Origin: Erysipelotrichaceae bacterium | Lineage (GTDB): Bacteria > Bacillota_I > Bacilli_A > Erysipelotrichales > Erysipelotrichaceae | Direction: 5' to 3' | Length of the DNA: 47,431 bases | Assembly: GCA_017441765.1 (NCBI GenBank) | Contig: JAFRVK010000003.1 | Coordinates: 1-47,431, forward strand | Shown: positions 24,434 to 34,664 of the stretch, piece by piece | Position numbering within the stretch: the stretch's first letter is position 1 | Layout of the letters: every line of letters begins with the position of its first letter | Notes under the pieces: model-generated | Database searches by the model: none | What the model saw: only the letters and a program-made list of their open reading frames with translations | Told to the model about the DNA's origin: nothing | Position numbers and translations under genes: made by a program

Positions 24434-25222
24434 ATGAATAATAATACAAATAAAGTCCTGGCGGCGATCGATCAGAATCCTGAGATCCTGAACCAGCTGC
24501 TCAATGGCGGCGATGGCGATATGACCAGAGGCGGAGCAGTAAATCCGCTGGTCAACATCCTGGGCAATGTCGATAAGAATGAACTGCTGCAGGTTTCCCA
24601 TGAAGTTGCAGAGAATCCGGCAGTCAAACTGTTCCTGGCTTCTTCCGGAAGTCTGGATGCGAAAGATCTGCTGAACTATGTTGGCGGTGTCGGCGGTACC
24701 AGAGCATCTGCCAACCCGGCGGTACGCGCATTATTCGATGGCAGGCTGGATCTGAAGGAGATCCTGATCCTGATCGTTCTTTTGAAGCTCTTCAAGAGAA
24801 AGAATTCCAACACCTACAACAACTCGGCGATTGGTCTGTTAGGTTCTTTGCTTGGCTACAATACCGGCTACAACAGCGGTCTGTTCAACATCCTTGGCGG
24901 AAACAACTATTCAAACGGTCTGTTCGGCAACAGCAGTTATTCCAACGGACTCTTCGGCAACAGCTATTCTTCCGGTCTGTTCGGCAATACCTACAATACC
25001 AGCTCCGGCTTAGGAAACTTCCTGGGTCTGACCAGCGGTTACGGAAGCAACTCGAGCCTGTCGAATCTGATGAATTTCGTCAATGGCAACTACAACAACA
25101 ACTCCCAGTATCATACGCTCTGGAATATCCTGAATCAGGCAGCGCCTTCCGCTGTCAGCAGCAATGGACTGGTCAGCGCATCGGGCCTGTTCTCGGTACT
25201 GGCTCATATGATGGGATATTAG
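24434..25222 (+). CDS. Asn/Gly/Ser/Leu-rich protein with GLFG repeats
   Basis: A 262-aa protein I cannot assign to a family. Residues 1-115 are ordinary and mostly helical. A hydrophobic stretch (LKEILILIVLLKLF, about 104-122) follows. Residues about 125-230 are low complexity: Asn, Gly, Ser, Tyr, Leu and Phe dominate, with GLFG at residues 162-165, 172-175 and 181-184 in a 9-10 residue period (SNGLFGNS type) and a related GLFN before. The C terminus is again mixed. There is a strong SD (GGAGGAG) and a TATAAT 14 bases before it. It is monocistronic. Possible roles include an assembling surface or spore-like coat component; none is shown. Confidence 0.75.
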   Translation: MNNNTNKVLAAIDQNPEILNQLLNGGDGDMTRGGAVNPLVNILGNVDKNELLQVSHEVAENPAVKLFLASSGSLDAKDLLNYVGGVGGTRASANPAVRALFDGRLDLKEILILIVLLKLFKRKNSNTYNNSAIGLLGSLLGYNTGYNSGLFNILGGNNYSNGLFGNSSYSNGLFGNSYSSGLFGNTYNTSSGLGNFLGLTSGYGSNSSLSNLMNFVNGNYNNNSQYHTLWNILNQAAPSAVSSNGLVSASGLFSVLAHMMGY

Positions 25223-25245
25223 AATCTTATCTGATTCATAACGAA

Positions 25246-25275
25246 AGATCCGGTTTAAAAACCGGGTCTTTTTTT
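25246..25275 (+). terminator. Terminator of the GLFG-repeat protein gene
   Basis: Stem AGATCCGGTTT / AAACCGGGTCT followed by seven T. The T run merges into the -10 box of the next gene. Confidence 0.82.
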
Positions 25276-25276
25276 A

Positions 25277-25282
25277 TATACT
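25277..25282 (+). promoter_or_regulatory. -10 box of the NudC-like gene
   Basis: TATACT is 6 bases before the ATG at 25289 and sits in the tail of the upstream terminator. No SD is present between it and the start, predicting a leaderless mRNA. Confidence 0.55.
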
Positions 25283-25288
25283 GTTTTT

Positions 25289-26098
25289 ATGATACAAGAT
25301 ATCTTTCCCGCCAGATATTCACTGGTCTATGAAAACAGACGGATCTCCGAAAACGATCCGGTCATCATCGGGGACACGAAGAAAAATCTGTTACTGATCA
25401 ATGATCATCTTCCTCTATATAAACAGGTCAGAGATCTGCTTCCAAACGAATACCGTTTCCTTTTTACGATCGATGATCAGGCCTATTTCATGAGCTATCA
25501 TGATCTTCCTGATCTGGAACATGTCCATATCCGCAATGCGATACGCATCCTGAAAGGTAAAGAAGCGTTCGGAGCTCTAACGGGTCATCATCTGCTGAAC
25601 TGGTATCTGACCAACCGCTACTGTTCCTGCTGCGGCAAGCCCTTACGTCACAGTGAGAGGGAACGTGCTCTGGTCTGCGATGAATGCGGGATGGTATTCT
25701 ATCCGCGGATCCCTCCTGCCATCATCGTGGCGGTCACAAACGGAAAGAAGCTTCTGGTATCGAAATATGCCAGAGGGGTCTACAGGAACTATGCTCTGAT
25801 CGCCGGATTCTGCGAGATCGGAGAGACGCCGGAAGAGACCTGCAGGCGTGAGGTCATGGAGGAAGTGGGGATACACATCAAAGATATCAGCTACTTTGGC
25901 TGTCAGCCTTGGGGTGTAGACGGAGGGCTGCTGCTGGGTTATTTCGCGCATCTGGATGGCGATGACACGCTGCATGTGGATCATGTGGAACTCTCGGAAG
26001 CCGAATGGATCACCAAGGATGATATCGCTCCCGACGAGAACCCTCTGACCCTGACAGCGACCCTGATGCAGGAATTCAGGAAAGAAAATTATCAGTAA
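25289..26098 (+). CDS. nudC: NADH pyrophosphatase-like Nudix hydrolase (NudC type)
   Basis: A 269-aa enzyme expected to hydrolyse NAD(H), or to remove NAD caps from RNA. An N-terminal domain precedes a four-Cys zinc ribbon (CSCCGK and CDECG near residues 112-131). The Nudix box GFCEIGETPEETCRREVMEEVG begins near residue 173. The family's SQPWPFPxS motif is changed here to CQPWGVDGG, so substrate preference may differ. The start has no SD and lies 6 bases behind a -10 box. Confidence 0.85.
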   Translation: MIQDIFPARYSLVYENRRISENDPVIIGDTKKNLLLINDHLPLYKQVRDLLPNEYRFLFTIDDQAYFMSYHDLPDLEHVHIRNAIRILKGKEAFGALTGHHLLNWYLTNRYCSCCGKPLRHSERERALVCDECGMVFYPRIPPAIIVAVTNGKKLLVSKYARGVYRNYALIAGFCEIGETPEETCRREVMEEVGIHIKDISYFGCQPWGVDGGLLLGYFAHLDGDDTLHVDHVELSEAEWITKDDIAPDENPLTLTATLMQEFRKENYQ

Positions 26099-26173
26099 TT
26101 TCTTTTAAAAACGAAAAATCAGGCAGACATAGACAACCAGCCTGCTGGATTTATTTCAATAAAGGAGATGATT

Positions 26174-27472
26174 ATGGCAGAAACGATTTATCAAGGCAAT
26201 ATCCTCTATTCCACTTCCTATGATGAACTGAAAGTGATCCCGAATGGTTATATTCTTGTAAAAGACGGATTCATCGAAGATGTATGTGAAACGCTGGATG
26301 AAAAGCATAAGAGGATAGAAGTCGTCGATTACAAAGACAAACTGATCATCCCTGCTTTTTCCGATCTGCATATCCATGCCCCGCAGTATCCGCAAAGAGG
26401 CATCGGCATGGACTGTCTTCTGTTCGACTGGCTGAATAACTATACGTTTCCTCAGGAATCCAATTTTCAAAACAGCGACTATGCCCGTTCGATCTATGCC
26501 AAACTGATACGTGATCTGATCGCCAACGGAACGTTCCAGCTTTCCTTATTCACGACGATCCATTACGGTGCCTGTGATACCCTGTTCCGCATGCTTCATG
26601 AAGCAGGCCTGTATGCCTACACAGGAATCACCAATATGGACCGCAATTCAACGGACTACTATGTCGATACGACCAAAGATTCTCTGGAAAAGACCGAGCG
26701 CTTCATTCAGGAACATCAGTATTCAAAGACAGTAAAACCGATCCTGACTCCGCGTTTTGCGCCGACCTGCACAAAAGAACTGATGCTGGGACTGGGTGAG
26801 CTGGCCAGGAAATATGATCTTGGGCTACAGACACATCTGGTCGAATCCAGGGCGGAAGCCGCCTGGGCCAAGGAACTGTTCCCTGAATATGCTTCGGATG
26901 GCGAGATCTATGAGAAATGCGGTCTCCTGCAAGGTTCCGGTCCGAAGATTTTCGCCCATGTGATTTTTCCTACCGATACAGAAGAAAGGATCCTGAAGGA
27001 GTACAGCGGGATTGCTGTTCACTGTCCGGATGCGACATCTTCGATCACGGCGGGAATCATGCCGCTGAATGAGATGCATAAGAAAGGGGTCACGATCGCT
27101 TTGGGTACGGATGTCGGAGCCTGCCACTTCATGGGTGTCTATCATCAGGTCGCCAGAGCGGTACAGATCTCCAAAATGAAAGAATTCTACGAAGAAGGAC
27201 AGAAACGGATCATGCTGGCAAACGCTTTCTATCTGGCAACAGTAAATGGCGCTTCCATATTCAATCGGATCGGCAAACTGGAGAAAGGTTACCGTTTCAA
27301 TGCCCTGGTGATCGACAATATGCTTGACGAGGAATACAACACTTCCTTGAGCGATGCTTTGGAACGTTTCTGCTACTCCGGGGATGATCGCAATATCGTT
27401 GCCCGTTATCTTGATGGAAAACTGATCGATCCCGAAGAAGTCTATCAGAGACTGGTGAACATCAGAGTATAA
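26174..27472 (+). CDS. guaD: Guanine deaminase
   Basis: A 432-aa amidohydrolase that converts guanine to xanthine, which the Xpt enzyme of this window can salvage. The metal-binding HIH lies in PAFSDLHIHAPQYPQRGIGMD, typical of GuaD. Other residues are in TPRFAPTC, LQTHLVES, FAHVIF, HCPDATSS and LGTDVGA. The SD AAGGAG is 8 bases before the ATG at 26174. The 75 bases upstream hold an imperfect hairpin but no purine riboswitch. Length is normal. Confidence 0.92.
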   Translation: MAETIYQGNILYSTSYDELKVIPNGYILVKDGFIEDVCETLDEKHKRIEVVDYKDKLIIPAFSDLHIHAPQYPQRGIGMDCLLFDWLNNYTFPQESNFQNSDYARSIYAKLIRDLIANGTFQLSLFTTIHYGACDTLFRMLHEAGLYAYTGITNMDRNSTDYYVDTTKDSLEKTERFIQEHQYSKTVKPILTPRFAPTCTKELMLGLGELARKYDLGLQTHLVESRAEAAWAKELFPEYASDGEIYEKCGLLQGSGPKIFAHVIFPTDTEERILKEYSGIAVHCPDATSSITAGIMPLNEMHKKGVTIALGTDVGACHFMGVYHQVARAVQISKMKEFYEEGQKRIMLANAFYLATVNGASIFNRIGKLEKGYRFNALVIDNMLDEEYNTSLSDALERFCYSGDDRNIVARYLDGKLIDPEEVYQRLVNIRV

Positions 27473-27542
27473 CCTGATAGAACCGTTGTTTCTAATGATG
27501 TATAGAGTCTTTTTCTGATATTCAAAAATACGATGATTCAGC

Positions 27543-27567
27543 AAGACGTCCTTCCGGACGTCTTTTT
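27543..27567. terminator. Bidirectional terminator between guaD and the esterase gene
   Basis: Perfect 9-base stem AAGACGTCC / GGACGTCTT with a TTCC loop, followed by TTT; it serves the converging genes. Confidence 0.85.
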
Positions 27568-28456
27568 ATTCATTAATGATCCCGCAGATCTGTCCGATCG
27601 CTTTTCTTCCCTCCGGAATCGGATAGGCCGGATAGACGTGACACAGCTCTTCGCCGATGTACAGCCGGTAATTCACTCCGTGTTCCTTCAGAAGATCCGC
27701 AAACTTCAGGATATCCGGATAGAACAGTTCATTGCTGCCGGTAAAAAGATAGACGTTCTTCAGACAGGAAACATTACCATACAACGGAGACAGACGATAA
27801 TCCTTCAGATCCGTACCATTGGCCCAGTATTGCGCATCCACCTGCAGTTCGCTGATGGTCAGGGTCGGATCGGTCTTTTCATATTTCTTCAGTTCAGGAT
27901 CTTCCAGGGACAGTTCCACCCAGGGCGACAGCAGGATCAGCCTGTCAGGCGTTTTCAGGCCCTTCTGAGCAAAATACATGCTTAAGCCGATACAGAGCCC
28001 GGCTCCCGCGGAATCGCCCATCAGGATAATCTTTTTATCCGGATAATACTTGAGACATTTTTTGTACAAGTCTGTCATTCTCTTATAGCACTCTTTATAA
28101 TCATGAAACGGAGCCAGAGGATAATCCGGAATGATGAACGTCGCATCGACCTTTGAAGTGATCTGATCCAGCATCAGCCAGTGCGGCACCAGCATCTCTT
28201 CGACATAAGCTCCCCCATGGAGATAGATGATCAGCTTGTCGCTCTGACTCTCCACATTCATATAGAAAAGCTCCATACCGGCAGATTCGATCTCGTCGAT
28301 ATCGTTGCGTATCTTAAGAAAAATAGGAAGATCGTAACGCTGCTTCCCGGTCTGTTTCCGATAAGCTAAAATGACATCGGTCAGGGTCTTTCCCTTGGGG
28401 ATGATGACTGTTCTGAGGATCTTTTCGCAGATCCTGGCACTTCTTGATTTTGGCAT
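27566..28456 (-). CDS. Alpha/beta hydrolase (HSL-family esterase)
   Basis: A 296-aa carboxylesterase of the hormone-sensitive lipase type. The oxyanion motif HGGAY lies near residue 82, the nucleophile Ser in GDSAGAG near residue 150, the acidic residue after GSNELFYPD, and His in CHVYP. I choose ATG at 28456 (MPKSRSARIC): a consensus TATAAT ends 7 bases upstream, so longer frames would include the promoter. No SD exists, which suggests a leaderless mRNA. It is divergent from the MutT gene, and their -10 boxes lie only 3 bases apart. Confidence 0.85.
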   Translation of the reverse strand: MPKSRSARICEKILRTVIIPKGKTLTDVILAYRKQTGKQRYDLPIFLKIRNDIDEIESAGMELFYMNVESQSDKLIIYLHGGAYVEEMLVPHWLMLDQITSKVDATFIIPDYPLAPFHDYKECYKRMTDLYKKCLKYYPDKKIILMGDSAGAGLCIGLSMYFAQKGLKTPDRLILLSPWVELSLEDPELKKYEKTDPTLTISELQVDAQYWANGTDLKDYRLSPLYGNVSCLKNVYLFTGSNELFYPDILKFADLLKEHGVNYRLYIGEELCHVYPAYPIPEGRKAIGQICGIINE

Positions 28457-28478
28457 CGATATCATTATAGCGTAAAAT
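28450..28478. promoter_or_regulatory. Back-to-back promoters of the esterase and MutT genes
   Basis: On the plus strand TTGGCA (28450-28455), 17 bases, TAAAAT (28473-28478). On the minus strand TATAAT (28469-28464). The minus -10 lies inside the spacer of the plus promoter, so the two should compete for RNA polymerase. Confidence 0.65.
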
Positions 28479-28489
28479 GAAAAGCAGAT

Positions 28490-28876
28490 ATGGATAAGAA
28501 AACATTGCGGGTCGTAGCAGCCATCATCGAGAAGGATGACAGGATCATGATCGCCAGAAGGAACCACGGCGAACATGAGGGCCTTTGGGAATTCCCCGGA
28601 GGGAAGTATGAAGAAAACGAAACAGGCGAAGAGGCTTTAAAAAGAGAGATCCGGGAAGAATTCGATACGGAGATCGATATCAAAGACTTTCTCTGTACCA
28701 TCGGACATTCCTACGATACCTTCGATCTGGTCATGGACTGTTTCATCTGTGAGTTGGTAAATGATGACATGCATCTGCATGATCATTCGGAGATACGTTT
28801 CATCGATCCTGAAGAAGGAAACATCGAATGGGTCCCGGCAGACAGGAAAGTAATCGAAGCATATAAAAAAAGATAG
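28490..28876 (+). CDS. MutT-like Nudix hydrolase
   Basis: A 128-aa (d)NTP pyrophosphohydrolase of the MutT/CTP-pyrophosphohydrolase type, expected to remove oxidised or unwanted nucleotides. The Nudix box GGKYEENETGEEALKREIREEF begins near residue 38, with all Glu residues present. WEFPGGK before it and the C-terminal IEWVPAD are typical. There is no clear SD; the -10 box is 11 bases before the ATG. The gene is followed by a decayed HxlR regulator. Confidence 0.88.
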   Translation: MDKKTLRVVAAIIEKDDRIMIARRNHGEHEGLWEFPGGKYEENETGEEALKREIREEFDTEIDIKDFLCTIGHSYDTFDLVMDCFICELVNDDMHLHDHSEIRFIDPEEGNIEWVPADRKVIEAYKKR

Positions 28877-28911
28877 AAACGGTCATCGAGTCAAGTACCT
28901 GATACCAGAAG

Positions 28912-29100
28912 GTACTGACACAGAACCTGAGGGAACTGGAACAGTTGGACATCACCAAAAGAGAAGTCTTTGCGGAGGTTTCTCCCAGGACGGATTATTA
29001 TCTGGCCGATATCGGTTATTCACTGAAGCCGATATTGGAATCGTTGTTCTTGTGGTCTTTGGACTATACGAACACTGTAAAGAGTTCTGGTAAAGATTAA
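28912..29100 (+). pseudogene. HxlR-type transcriptional regulator, C-terminal remnant
   Basis: This frame encodes about 62 residues that match the second half of an HxlR winged-helix regulator: VLTQNLRELEQL, REVFAEVSPRTDYYLADIGYSL, then KPILESLFLW. No start codon or SD fits it. Just upstream (28899-28910) the expected LIPE segment appears in another frame, pointing to a small deletion and loss of the N-terminal half. It ends overlapping the metK stop on the other strand. Confidence 0.75.
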
Positions 29101-30140
29101 CTGATTCTATACATTATAAGATCTCTAAAATGTCCATATCTCGCTTGTTCTTCGTAGCAGATATGTTTCATATCCAGTTCTTCTATAATATTCCCCGGCT
29201 CCGCTCTCTGATACATGCTCTCTTCCGGCTGTAAGTTCCCCTTATCCGAATCAATATAGATCGCCATCGGTCTTCTCATTCCGATCGCATATGAGATCTG
29301 TACCTCGCACCACTTCAGGTGGTGTTTTCTTAACAGCTCCTTCGCAAACTCCCTGGCGATATACGTCCCTGACAGGTCCACCTTGCTGGGGTCTTTGCCA
29401 TTCATGCAACCTCCACCTACATTCGAAAATGACTGATACGCATCAACTACGATCTTCCTTCCCGTCAGTCCCGCATCACCTTCGAACCCTCCGATCAGGA
29501 ATCTCCCCGTCGGATTGATCAGGAATCTCTCGATCTCCAATTCATATTCTCTACACAGATCCGTGACATAATCGACCAATATCTTATCTGTCCTCTCCCT
29601 GTTTACCTCTGCATTATTATAGGAGATCAGAAAATCCTTGATCCTTACGATATGGAAATCATCGTCATAATATCCTGTGATCTGCGCTTTCCCATCCGGA
29701 TAGAAATCCTCATCAGCATGAACCAGCTCATCATAGTATCTTGCAAACCTCTGCAGTATTACCATCGCTGTAGGCAGCAGTTCCTTTGTATCATTGCATG
29801 CATACCCGAACATCATCCCCTGATCGCCCGCACCCTTGACTTCCTCATTGGTTCCCAAAGCGATATCCTCGGACTGCAGACCGATGTTGTTGATGATGTT
29901 GTAGTCATCCTTATAACCGATATCTCTCAGCACCCTTCTTGCGATCTCCTCTACCGAGAATCTGGCCTTCGTCGTGATCTCTCCTGTAATAAAGATGATC
30001 CCCTTCCCGCCAACGGTCTCGATACCACACCTGCTTGTCTCATCCTGTCTCAGACACTCATCCAGGATCGCCGAAGAAATCTGATCGCACACCTTATCCG
30101 GATGGCCCCGGAAGACGATCTCATTCGAAAACAGTTTCAT
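29097..30140 (-). CDS. metK: S-adenosylmethionine synthetase, compact form
   Basis: A 347-aa enzyme that makes SAM from methionine and ATP. Catalytic motifs are retained: GHPDKVCDQ, GAGDQGMMFGYA, GDAGLTGRK and GKDPSKVD. It is 35-50 residues shorter than usual MetK, and the second half is divergent (AYQSFSNVGGGCMNG where relatives have a TYGG..HGGG loop; GGFEGDAG for GGPxGDAG). A SAM-I riboswitch and terminator precede it, which independently supports the function. A second, canonical metK elsewhere in the genome is possible. Its 3' end overlaps that of the HxlR remnant. Confidence 0.92.
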   Translation of the reverse strand: MKLFSNEIVFRGHPDKVCDQISSAILDECLRQDETSRCGIETVGGKGIIFITGEITTKARFSVEEIARRVLRDIGYKDDYNIINNIGLQSEDIALGTNEEVKGAGDQGMMFGYACNDTKELLPTAMVILQRFARYYDELVHADEDFYPDGKAQITGYYDDDFHIVRIKDFLISYNNAEVNRERTDKILVDYVTDLCREYELEIERFLINPTGRFLIGGFEGDAGLTGRKIVVDAYQSFSNVGGGCMNGKDPSKVDLSGTYIAREFAKELLRKHHLKWCEVQISYAIGMRRPMAIYIDSDKGNLQPEESMYQRAEPGNIIEELDMKHICYEEQARYGHFRDLIMYRIS

Positions 30141-30161
30141 ATAACCCTCTTTCTACCTAAG

Positions 30162-30188
30162 AAAAAGTCTCATCCTATGACGAGACTT
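30162..30188 (-). terminator. Regulatory terminator of the metK leader
   Basis: Ten-base stem AAGTCTCGTC / GATGAGACTT (one G-U pair) with an ATAG loop and a T run. It lies 16 bases after the riboswitch aptamer and 22 bases before metK. It is the likely off-switch formed when SAM is bound. Confidence 0.85.
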
Positions 30189-30203
30189 CACTTTAAACAA
30201 TGT

Positions 30204-30288
30204 CACCCATCGTTCAAGCTTTAGCACCTTGTTTACACAGGTTGCTGCACAGTCATCGGGCTTGTCCCTCGTGTGCTCTTCATAGGTG
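30204..30288 (-). ncRNA. SAM-I (S-box) riboswitch
   Basis: The leader contains the S-box core in order: GAGGGAC, AAGCCCGATGA, GCAACC and AAGGTGCTAA. P1 forms from CACCTAT at the 5' end and ATGGGTG at the 3' end. A terminator hairpin follows, then metK. SAM binding is therefore expected to end transcription before metK, closing a feedback loop on the product of the enzyme. Confidence 0.9.
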
Positions 30289-30293
30289 TCTTA

Positions 30294-30322
30294 ACTATAG
30301 TATATTTTCCTGACTATTTCAA
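30294..30322 (-). promoter_or_regulatory. Promoter of the metK transcript
   Basis: TTGAAA (30322-30317), a 17-base spacer and TATAGT (30299-30294) on the minus strand. The -35 overlaps the last codons of the upstream DUF4153 gene. Confidence 0.8.
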
Positions 30323-31882
30323 CAGTAATCCTTCCCAGTAGATATGATCGAACGATTTGCTGTCTTCGTTATAGTTATAATCGATGTAACGGAAAATGAT
30401 CTTGCTTCCATCCGAGAAGACATATTCCGGAAGATCCTCTTCATATTCCTTCATCTTATCCTGATCAAGATTCAGGAAGAAATCCGTCAGCTCCTCCTGA
30501 TAAGTGGCTGTTTCATTAAAGGACAGAAGATGGAATGTCGTATAATCGCTGATATCGAAATCTCTTCCTTCCAGATCGATGCTGTAATAGAAGGAACGGA
30601 TATTGTCACCATCATAAGAATAATCGCTGAAGGATTTGGCGATTTTGGACTCTTTGAATGTTTCAAAGAAAGAACTCTTGTTTCCATCGCTGTATCTGAG
30701 ATAATCGTAAGCAGATTTCGCATCCTCGAGATATTCCGCTTCCATGGCCACATTCTCATTCAGTATCCCGTTCACCAGCGCTCCGCCTTTGCTCAGGGCG
30801 TTCTTCAACCGGTTCTCCTGTGACCGGTTCGGGACATCGTAGATGTTGAGTGGCGTACAGCTGAACAGCAGTGCCAGCAACGCAATGAACAGGAAACACT
30901 TGGACACATGGAACTTCAGCATTCCTGACAGCATGAATCCGACTGCGATCGCGATCAGGATCAGGGACATGAAACGTGCCGTGGTCAGTCCGTAGGCATT
31001 CAGCCGTATGACGATCGCAAAGAGCTGTATCGCCAGTACCGGTACCAGCAGGCAGGCTCCTTTCGTCTTGAACAACGCCTGCAGCCTTCCATCCGTCTCA
31101 TCGACCGACAGATAGAAGATCACATAGAACAGCAGCGCGAAGCAACCGAACCAGTTCAGCTTTCCTACCGGCATCTGCCAGGTGATAATGATCTTGAAGA
31201 TATACAGATACAGGATCCCGATCAGGATCAGATAGATATAGAACAATGCTTTGTGAATGATCGTACGGTAGGTCGAAGGGACTGTTACCTCTTCGTTGGG
31301 TCTAGGGACATAGGACAAAAATAACGTGATACCGAAGAGTCCCAGTACCAAAAGGAAAAGGACGCTGTAGATCTTCCAGATCTCATCGAAATGGAAGATC
31401 AGGAAATGGAAGGCAGCGATACAGACACTGAAGCCTGCCACGATGACCATCGTAAAGATCCACACGATGAACGCCGACTTTGCCAGATAAGAGAAGAGAT
31501 GTCTGTTTTCTCTGTTTCTGTATAACACGTAGGCGATCAGAGACAGAACAGCAACCCCGATCCCTGCCAGGGCGGTATAGATGTATTCGTTCTCGTAATT
31601 CATCAACAGAAGGTACGAAACAAGCCCTGTGACGATGCTGACAGCGGGGGTAAGATATCTGATCCTGTGGATCTCATATTCCTGGGACAGTTCCATCAGG
31701 AAGCAGAGCATTCCTGCCATGATCAGAGAGATCGTCAGTTTGGACAGATCTTCATCCGTTATGATCATATAAGTCGCTGCAATGGTGATCAGACACAGTA
31801 TCGCAAAGCTGAATGGGAAACGCCGGATGCAGTCCTGCAGTCTTCCCGAGGCTTTTTTTATTTTTTCAAGTAAGTTTTCCAT
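30314..31882 (-). CDS. DUF4153 family multi-spanning membrane protein
   Basis: A 522-aa protein of unknown function. About 10-11 hydrophobic segments occupy residues 20-365. A soluble C-terminal domain of about 155 residues follows, rich in Asp, Ser, Tyr and Glu, probably outside the membrane. The arrangement matches the DUF4153 family. I start it at 31882, where AAAGGAG lies 5 bases upstream. Two 22-base tandem repeats lie upstream at 31922-31965. Confidence 0.75.
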   Translation of the reverse strand: MENLLEKIKKASGRLQDCIRRFPFSFAILCLITIAATYMIITDEDLSKLTISLIMAGMLCFLMELSQEYEIHRIRYLTPAVSIVTGLVSYLLLMNYENEYIYTALAGIGVAVLSLIAYVLYRNRENRHLFSYLAKSAFIVWIFTMVIVAGFSVCIAAFHFLIFHFDEIWKIYSVLFLLVLGLFGITLFLSYVPRPNEEVTVPSTYRTIIHKALFYIYLILIGILYLYIFKIIITWQMPVGKLNWFGCFALLFYVIFYLSVDETDGRLQALFKTKGACLLVPVLAIQLFAIVIRLNAYGLTTARFMSLILIAIAVGFMLSGMLKFHVSKCFLFIALLALLFSCTPLNIYDVPNRSQENRLKNALSKGGALVNGILNENVAMEAEYLEDAKSAYDYLRYSDGNKSSFFETFKESKIAKSFSDYSYDGDNIRSFYYSIDLEGRDFDISDYTTFHLLSFNETATYQEELTDFFLNLDQDKMKEYEEDLPEYVFSDGSKIIFRYIDYNYNEDSKSFDHIYWEGLLLK

Positions 31883-31921
31883 AAATACTCCTTTACCAAA
31901 CATTAATGATAGCATACATAA

Positions 31922-31965
31922 GAATTATGTGATGATTTCAAAAGAATTAAGTGATGATTTCAAAG
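31922..31965. repeat. Two 22-base tandem repeats upstream of the DUF4153 gene
   Basis: The units at 31922-31943 and 31944-31965 differ at two positions; the shared core is GTGATGATTTCAAA. On the minus strand each unit contains TTGAAA, a possible -35. They lie 40-85 bases before the DUF4153 start and could be operator sites. Confidence 0.55.
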
Positions 31966-31992
31966 CATATAATGATTTGCTTTTGTAGCAAT

Positions 31993-32023
31993 AATAAAAA
32001 GAGATCCTTTTCAGAATCTCTTT
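31993..32023 (-). terminator. Terminator of the atp operon
   Basis: Stem AAAGAGAT / ATCTCTTT followed by TTTTTATTATT on the minus strand, 20 bases after the atpC stop. Confidence 0.85.
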
Positions 32024-32042
32024 CTATCGTACATAAATGCTT

Positions 32043-34664
<2,622 letters not shown>

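Noticed and set aside
24880-24990. Repeats in the GLFG protein gene as a CRISPR-like or other DNA repeat
   Set aside because: The DNA repeats follow the coding period (27-30 bases), vary at third codon positions and have no unique spacers; it is a protein repeat.
26099-26173. Possible purine riboswitch or other control element before guaD
   Set aside because: Only an imperfect hairpin (AAATC..GATTT with an inner GCAG/CTGC) is present; purine aptamer cores are absent.
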